Positions 6,284 through 9,973 of a stretch of DNA of 9,973 nucleotides are shown here, in pieces. A program made the position numbers and the translations under genes. Position 1 is the first letter of the stretch. Every line of letters starts with the position of its first letter. Source of the DNA: CAYWTX01 sp964461295 (GTDB taxonomy: Bacteria; Planctomycetota; Phycisphaerae; SM23-33); assembly GCA_964461295.1 (NCBI GenBank), contig CAYWTX010000331.1, positions 1-9,973 on the forward strand, read 5' to 3'. The notes beneath the pieces were generated by a model. It did not search any database, had not been told where the DNA came from, and saw only the letters and a list, made by a program, of their open reading frames with translations.

Positions 6284-7318
6284 CTACAGCAGTCCCGTCG
6301 TCTCGCCGAGCCCGAACATGATGTTCATGTTCTGGATCGCTTGCGTGGTGGCGCCCTTCAGCAGGTTGTCCAGCGCGCCGAACAGAATCACGCGGCCTTT
6401 GGCGAACCGGGCGGCCACGTCGCAGAAGTTCGTGTGCACGGTGTACTTGGTCGCCGGCAGCGTCTCGCCGGTGCGCACGCGGACGAACGGCTTGTTCGCG
6501 TAGGCGTCCTGCAGCACCGCCGTCAGTTCTTCCGTGCTGGTTGTCCGCGTCGGCTGGGCGTAGATCGTGCACAGCATGCCGCGGTCCATCGGGCTCAGGT
6601 GCGGCTGGAAGAGCAGCTCGACGCTCTTGCCGACGACGTCGGTGAGCACCTGCTCCATCTCGGGCATGTGGCGGTGGTTGCCCACGCCGTAGGCCTCGAA
6701 GTTCTCGTTGCGGTCGGGGAAGTGGAATTTCTGGGCCGCCTTTCGCCCGGCGCCGGACACGCCGCTGACGGCGTTGACGACGATGCCTCCTGGCTCGACC
6801 AGGCCCGCCCGAAGGATGGGGGCCAGAGGCAGGATCGTGCACGTCGGGTAGCAGCCGGGGTTGGCGATCAGCCGCGCCTTGGCGATCCGGGGGGCGTACC
6901 ACTCCGGCAGGCCGTACACCGCCTCCTTCAGGTGCTCGGGGTCGATGTGCGGGCAGTAGTACTTCTCGTACACGGCCTGGTCGCGGATTCGGTAGTCGGC
7001 CGACCAGTCGATGACCCGAAGGCCCGCGCTGAGCAGTTGCGGCGTGTAGGTCATGGCGACCTTGTGCGGCACGCAGAGGAATGCCACGGCCGCGCCCGTC
7101 GCGGCCACCTTCTCGGCCGAGTAGAGCTCCTGCGAGAGGCGCGTGATCTTGGTCAGGTGCGGGTAGAACTCGTCCATGGGACCGAGTTCCTCGGCCGGGC
7201 CGAACACGCCGACCAGCTCGGCTCGAGGATGCCGCGCGAGCCATCGCACGGCCTCAAACCCGGTGTACCCGCTGCCGCCGATGAGGGCGACTTTCAGCTT
7301 CGCGTGAGGTTCACACAT
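6284..7318 (-). CDS. argC: N-acetyl-gamma-glutamyl-phosphate reductase ArgC
   Basis: This 344-residue cytoplasmic enzyme reduces N-acetylglutamyl phosphate to the semialdehyde with NADPH, the third step of arginine synthesis. The nucleotide-binding loop GGSGYTG is at 14-20. The catalytic cysteine is Cys156 in IANPGCYPT. The likely catalytic histidine is His217 in GNHRHMPE. VSGVSGAGRK (184-193) and FQPHLSPMDRGML (237-249) are further family motifs. The length matches the usual 340-350 residues. ATG 7318-7316 has AGAGGG about 8 bases upstream. The gene follows rpsI after 114 bases that contain a terminator candidate, so argC is reached either by readthrough from the rplM promoter or by a promoter I cannot identify. 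argJ follows downstream. Confidence 0.95.
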   Translation of the reverse strand: MCEPHAKLKVALIGGSGYTGFEAVRWLARHPRAELVGVFGPAEELGPMDEFYPHLTKITRLSQELYSAEKVAATGAAVAFLCVPHKVAMTYTPQLLSAGLRVIDWSADYRIRDQAVYEKYYCPHIDPEHLKEAVYGLPEWYAPRIAKARLIANPGCYPTCTILPLAPILRAGLVEPGGIVVNAVSGVSGAGRKAAQKFHFPDRNENFEAYGVGNHRHMPEMEQVLTDVVGKSVELLFQPHLSPMDRGMLCTIYAQPTRTTSTEELTAVLQDAYANKPFVRVRTGETLPATKYTVHTNFCDVAARFAKGRVILFGALDNLLKGATTQAIQNMNIMFGLGETTGLL

Positions 7319-7366
7319 AGTCGGTTCCCTCTCGATTCATGTCAAGGCCTGGAGACCGATCCTGGG

Positions 7367-7409
7367 ACGAACAACGGCCCCGCCGCATCGTGTCGAGGCG
7401 CCGGGGCCG
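7367..7409 (-). terminator. Hairpin terminator candidate after rpsI
   Basis: On the minus strand, a perfect 8-pair stem CGGCCCCG / CGGGGCCG (7402-7409 with 7375-7382) is extended by a CGC/GCG pairing after a G.G mismatch, with an 11-base apical loop. It is followed by TTGTTCGT. It starts 24 bases past the rpsI stop. The tail is only partly T-rich, so termination may be incomplete, which would allow some transcription into argC. Confidence 0.5.
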
Positions 7410-7432
7410 GGAGTTCCTGCCGCCTTGTTCGG

Positions 7433-8110
7433 TTACCGCTTGGAGAACTGGAACCGCTTGCGAGCGCCCGACTGACCAGGCTTTTTCCTTTCGACCATGC
7501 GCGCGTCACGAGTGAGGAGACCCTCGTGGCGAAGGGCGACGTCGAGGTCGGGATCGGGGACGGCCTTGAGCAAGGCGCGAGCCAGCGCGAGGGTGACGGC
7601 GCCGGCCTGGCCGGTGTAGCCGCCGCCCCGGACGTTGGCGAACACGTCCCAGCTCTTGAGCATCTTGGCGATGCGCAGGGGCAGGTAGATGTCCTCGCGG
7701 TCCTTTTCGTAGCGGAAGTATTCATCGGCGTTGCGTTTGTTGACCATGAAGCTGCCGACGCCCGGGCGAATGCGGATGCGGGCGACGGAGGTTTTCCGCC
7801 GGCCGACGCCCCAGATGAACTTGGCGCCTTCGGGCATCGCCGGGGCCGGGCGCGAGATCTCCTCGACGGGCGCGGGGGTCTTGGGGGCTTCCGGGGCCGG
7901 TGCCGGCGCGGGAAGCGAGGCTTCCTCGGCGGGCGGGGCGGCCTTGGGGGCTTCCGGCACCGACGCGGGAGGCGAGCCCTCCTCGGCGGGCGGGACGGCC
8001 TTGGGGGCCTTGGGGGCTTTGGGGGCCTTGGGGGCCTTGGCGGCCTTGGGGGCTTCCGGCGCCGGGGCGGGCGCTTCCTGCTGCGGGACGTTTTCGCTCT
8101 GCTCTGCCAT
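7433..8110 (-). CDS. rpsI: 30S ribosomal protein S9 with a long low-complexity N-terminal extension
   Basis: This is a 225-residue small-subunit protein; its C-terminal tail normally reaches the P-site tRNA. The S9 core runs from about residue 97 (KFIWGVGRRKTSVARIRI) through GGGYTGQAGAV (162-172) to the standard ending KKPGQSGARKRFQFSKR. The core of about 128 residues is normal in length. The preceding 96 residues are an addition rich in Pro, Ala, Lys and Glu: APK tandem repeats at 20-38, then three degenerate copies of a roughly 20-residue unit (PKxxPPAEExSxPA-like) up to about 95. ATG 8110-8108 has AGGA about 9 bases upstream and lies 14 bases after the rplM stop. No better internal start is seen; Met92 is in frame just before the core but has no clear ribosome binding site. 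The extension keeps the frame and is probably translated, but its function is unknown. Confidence 0.95.
   Translation of the reverse strand: MAEQSENVPQQEAPAPAPEAPKAAKAPKAPKAPKAPKAVPPAEEGSPPASVPEAPKAAPPAEEASLPAPAPAPEAPKTPAPVEEISRPAPAMPEGAKFIWGVGRRKTSVARIRIRPGVGSFMVNKRNADEYFRYEKDREDIYLPLRIAKMLKSWDVFANVRGGGYTGQAGAVTLALARALLKAVPDPDLDVALRHEGLLTRDARMVERKKPGQSGARKRFQFSKR
7997..8053 (-). repeat. Nine-base tandem repeat encoding Ala-Pro-Lys in rpsI
   Basis: Six to seven units near GCCCCCAAG encode Ala-Pro-Lys or Ala-Ala-Lys, covering residues 20-38 of the S9 protein. The near-identical units at DNA level suggest growth by replication slippage, and the repeat number may vary between strains. Confidence 0.85.
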
Positions 8111-8124
8111 GGAGGATGGTCCTG

Positions 8125-8556
8125 CTAAATCTCGAGGGGCTGGGGTTGTTGGGCCTGGTGCTCGTGCTTGCCGCCGGCGTAGATCTTCAGCTTCTTCATC
8201 ATCTGGCGTCCAAGCTTGCTCTTGGGCATCATGCGGCGCACCGCCTCGTGGAAGACGAAATCCGGCTGGCTGGCCATCAGCACTTCCAGGGGGATGACCC
8301 TTCGCCCGCCGGGGTGCCGCGTGTACCGCTGGTAGACCTGCTGAAGCGGCTTGCGGTTGCCAGTCACCTTCATCTTCGCGGCGTTCACCACGATGACGGC
8401 GTCGCCGGTGTCCACATGCGGCGTGTAGTCAGGGCGATGCTTGCCCATGAGAATCTGGGCGACCTCGACCGCGGCGCGGCCGAGCACTTTGTCAGAAACG
8501 TCGACCAGATGCCACTTTCGTGATACCTGGCCTTTCTTGGCCATGGTTGTTTTCAT
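8125..8556 (-). CDS. rplM: 50S ribosomal protein L13
   Basis: This 143-residue large-subunit protein is an early assembly protein that binds 23S rRNA. Family features in order are RKWHLVDVSDKVLGRAA (about 13-29), ILMGKHRPDYTPHVDTGDAVIVVNA (35-59, key residues GKHRPDYTPH and GD), TGNRKPLQQVYQRYTRHPGG, and RRMMPKSKLGRQMMKKLKIYAGGKHEHQAQQP near the end. The length is normal. ATG 8556-8554 has AGGTG about 8 bases upstream and is preferred over the in-frame ATG four codons later, which has no ribosome binding site. The pairing with rpsI, 14 bases downstream, is the classic L13-S9 operon. A strong promoter lies at 8605-8632. Confidence 0.97.
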   Translation of the reverse strand: MKTTMAKKGQVSRKWHLVDVSDKVLGRAAVEVAQILMGKHRPDYTPHVDTGDAVIVVNAAKMKVTGNRKPLQQVYQRYTRHPGGRRVIPLEVLMASQPDFVFHEAVRRMMPKSKLGRQMMKKLKIYAGGKHEHQAQQPQPLEI

Positions 8557-8604
8557 CCGACGCTCACCTGTGCTTGGAGTCTACAAGGAGTCAAAGAGCC
8601 GCGT

Positions 8605-8632
8605 ATTATGACAAATCCCAGAGGCCTGTCAA
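8605..8632 (-). promoter_or_regulatory. Sigma-70-type promoter of rplM-rpsI
   Basis: On the minus strand, TTGACA (8632-8627, perfect -35) is followed after 16 bases by CATAAT (8610-8605, 5 of 6 to the -10 consensus). Transcription would start near 8598 and give a leader of about 41 bases before rplM. A TGACA / TGTCA inverted repeat flanks the spacer and could be coincidental or a binding site. This is the best promoter in the window and it stands out in the GC-rich background. Confidence 0.8.
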
Positions 8633-8659
8633 TAGCCCAATCCGCAAAATGTGACATGG

Positions 8660-8758
8660 TTCTGGAAGCGCCGCTTCGCGGTGGCGCAAATCTCCAGCGT
8701 TGTGGATCCTTGCAGCCGCAACTCGGAGAACTGCGCCACGCGGTCCCCAACCATGCCC
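8660..8758 (-). repeat. Dispersed palindromic repeat, copy B
   Basis: This is the reverse-orientation copy of the element at 239-337, aligned over 99 bases without gaps and with 17 mismatches. Read on the minus strand, it starts GGGCATGGTTG and continues into a palindrome with arms GTGGCGCAGTTCTCC and GGAGATTTGCGCCAC, ending with a GAAGC-GGC-GCTTC hairpin at 8665-8677. It lies between the end of the right propeller gene and the rplM promoter; its nearest edge is 28 bases upstream of the -35 box. It could be a mobile or repetitive intergenic element, or an RNA 3'-end structure. Confidence 0.75.
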
Positions 8759-8778
8759 GGAATGTCGCGGATTCCGGG
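8756..8778 (-). terminator. Hairpin downstream of the right propeller gene
   Basis: A perfect 8-pair stem CCCGGAAT / ATTCCGGG with a 7-base loop begins 36 bases past the stop codon at 8815. There is no T-tract, so it may be a Rho-type or processing end. It touches the edge of repeat copy B, which has no matching hairpin at copy A. Confidence 0.45.
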
Positions 8779-8814
8779 TGCCGCGGGGCCCGCCGGATGC
8801 CACGGGACAGAGCC

Positions 8815-9973
8815 CTACCTTTCCGGCCCCAGCGCCAGCAGGTGGCTGTGCGTCGCCAAGTACAGCATGCCGTTGGCGGCCACCGGACTCCACGCGCCGC
8901 CCGTCGGCTGGCGCCCCAGCAGCTTCTTTTCGCGCCCGGCCGCGAGAATCCAGAGCGTCGACCGCGTGGGCAGGTAGACCCTGCCGTCGGCGACGAGGGT
9001 GGATCCCCACGTCTCCTGGTTGGTCTCGAACACCCAGACGGCCCGGCCGGTGTCGGTCTCCAGGCAGTGGATGCGCCCGGCGACGTCGGCGGCGTAGACG
9101 AGCCCCTCGGCGATCGAGACGGTGCTGATGCCGCGGTCGATGCCGGTGTAGGTCCACACTCCTCCGGCAGCGGTGATGTCGCCGGCTCGCGACGCGTCGA
9201 TGCAGTGCAGGGCGCCCTTCCCGCGCCCGTGGCGCGGATCGCGTCCGATCGAGACGTACACGCGCCCGTTGTGGAAGACGGGCGTGGCGACGATCTCGCT
9301 GAGGCCGACGAACTCGCCGTCGCCGCGGTTACAGCGTGCGGCGTGCCAGGCCAGCGAGTTGGCGTCGGGGGGCTGGTAGTGCTTGAGCAGGTCCTTGTCG
9401 CCCAGGCGATAGTCCAGCGGCTTGCCGCCGATCGTCAGCCTGTACCGCGGCGGATTGCAGTCGAACGACCAGGCCTTCTTCAGCACGGCCGGGGCCCACT
9501 CCCGGCTTGCCGCGGGCGCGGGCGCCGCGGGCGAATACGGCTCGAACGCGTAGCACACGCCATCGCCGCCCCCGTAGAAGATGAGCGTGCGCCCGCCCAC
9601 CGTGCCCAGCGACGGCGAGGACCACTGCCCATGCAGCACCCGCTGGCCGATCCGCTCGTCGTCGCGTGCCACCAGCCGACCGGTCCGCTTGTCCAGCACG
9701 ATCAGGCTCGGCGCCGTCGGCGAACACGGCAGCGCCGCCTGCGGGTAGTACTCCGGCCAGAGGTCCACGCCGTTGGATGTGCTCACGTACAGGTGATCGC
9801 CGTGCACGAGGATGCTGCAATGGAACGTGTCGGCCCACTCTTGTCCAAGATGATCCTGGAACCACGTGAGCGGCGGGCAGTTTCGGGGTCTCCTGAACGG
9901 GGCAGTGGGGGCTGGAGCCTGTCGAACCTGGCCGCCATGCTGCGGATGAACCTGCTGACGTACAGTGACTTGT
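8815..9973 (-). CDS. PQQ-like beta-propeller protein, C-terminal part (runs off right edge)
   Basis: The open frame reaches the right edge, giving 385 visible residues with no clear start inside the window; the GTG at 9807-9805 is internal. The visible part resembles the planctomycete PQQ-binding-like beta-propeller family. TSNGVD is followed by PSLIVLDKRTGRLVARDD, HGQWSSPSLG and YGGGDGVCYAFEP. Later blades show GRVYVSIGRDPRHG, LHCIDAS, GRIHCLETDTGRAVWVFE, WGSTLVADGRVYLPTR and LYLATHSHLLALGPE at the end. The repeated pattern of hydrophobic strand, Gly-Lys/Arg-Val/Tyr-Val and Leu-Asp-x-x-Thr-Gly marks the blades. Such proteins are usually exported and bind or scaffold other molecules; no PQQ-dependent catalytic site is evident. 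The first roughly 30 codons at the edge (9973-9885) look less family-like, so a frame problem or a poorly conserved segment there cannot be excluded. Confidence 0.85.
   Translation of the reverse strand, partial: QVTVRQQVHPQHGGQVRQAPAPTAPFRRPRNCPPLTWFQDHLGQEWADTFHCSILVHGDHLYVSTSNGVDLWPEYYPQAALPCSPTAPSLIVLDKRTGRLVARDDERIGQRVLHGQWSSPSLGTVGGRTLIFYGGGDGVCYAFEPYSPAAPAPAASREWAPAVLKKAWSFDCNPPRYRLTIGGKPLDYRLGDKDLLKHYQPPDANSLAWHAARCNRGDGEFVGLSEIVATPVFHNGRVYVSIGRDPRHGRGKGALHCIDASRAGDITAAGGVWTYTGIDRGISTVSIAEGLVYAADVAGRIHCLETDTGRAVWVFETNQETWGSTLVADGRVYLPTRSTLWILAAGREKKLLGRQPTGGAWSPVAANGMLYLATHSHLLALGPER

Noticed and set aside
7317..7345. TTGACA with a GACTAT box 17 bases on, as a promoter for argC
   Set aside because: The -10 box would overlap the argC start codon, so transcription would begin inside the gene.
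7997..8053. Tandem repeats in rpsI as a CRISPR-like array or recombination site
   Set aside because: The units are nine bases, in frame, encode Ala-Pro-Lys and have no spacers, so they are a coding low-complexity repeat.
6341..8128. Plus-strand open frame of 595 codons opposite argC and rpsI
   Set aside because: It is a shadow of two conserved genes; its glycine-rich end is simply the complement of the APK repeats in rpsI.

Overview
The window looks like chromosome from a GC-rich, Gram-negative bacterium, most likely a planctomycete and possibly of the Phycisphaerae type. The evidence is two secreted PQQ-like beta-propeller proteins of a kind abundant in planctomycetes, LptF/LptG-type permeases, a ribosomal protein S9 with a long Pro/Ala/Lys-rich extension, and short-unit repeats in the gene gaps. 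This lineage call is inference from gene style; no rRNA or other marker is present. All convincing genes are on the minus strand, so the text below follows transcription from high to low coordinates.

Layout: (1) 9973-8815 is the C-terminal part of a PQQ-like beta-propeller protein that runs off the right edge. (2) 8814-8557 is an intergenic stretch with a hairpin, a dispersed palindromic repeat (element B) and a textbook sigma-70-type promoter. (3) 8556-7433 holds rplM and rpsI, followed by a hairpin terminator candidate. (4) 7318-4914 holds argC and argJ, two steps of the acetylated-ornithine route of arginine synthesis. They are separated by two head-to-head octamer repeat arrays, and argJ is followed by a terminator-like hairpin built from heptamer repeats. 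(5) 4779-1036 holds a PsbP/DcrB-like lipoprotein and two LptF/LptG-family permeases in a tightly coupled unit. (6) 1035-217 is an 819-base stretch with no credible gene, containing hairpins, tandem repeats and a second copy of the dispersed palindrome (element A). (7) 216-1 is the signal peptide and N-terminus of another PQQ-like beta-propeller protein that runs off the left edge.

The rplM promoter serves the ribosomal pair, and readthrough could reach argC. The lipoprotein and the two permeases look like one transcript that builds or assists the inner-membrane part of lipopolysaccharide export.

I see no defence system, prophage, CRISPR array, tRNA or rRNA. The genes are ordinary housekeeping genes. 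The unexplained signal is in the spacers: a 99-base dispersed element found twice in opposite orientations at about 83 percent identity, each copy next to a PQQ-propeller gene, and inverted short-unit repeat structures on both sides of argJ.
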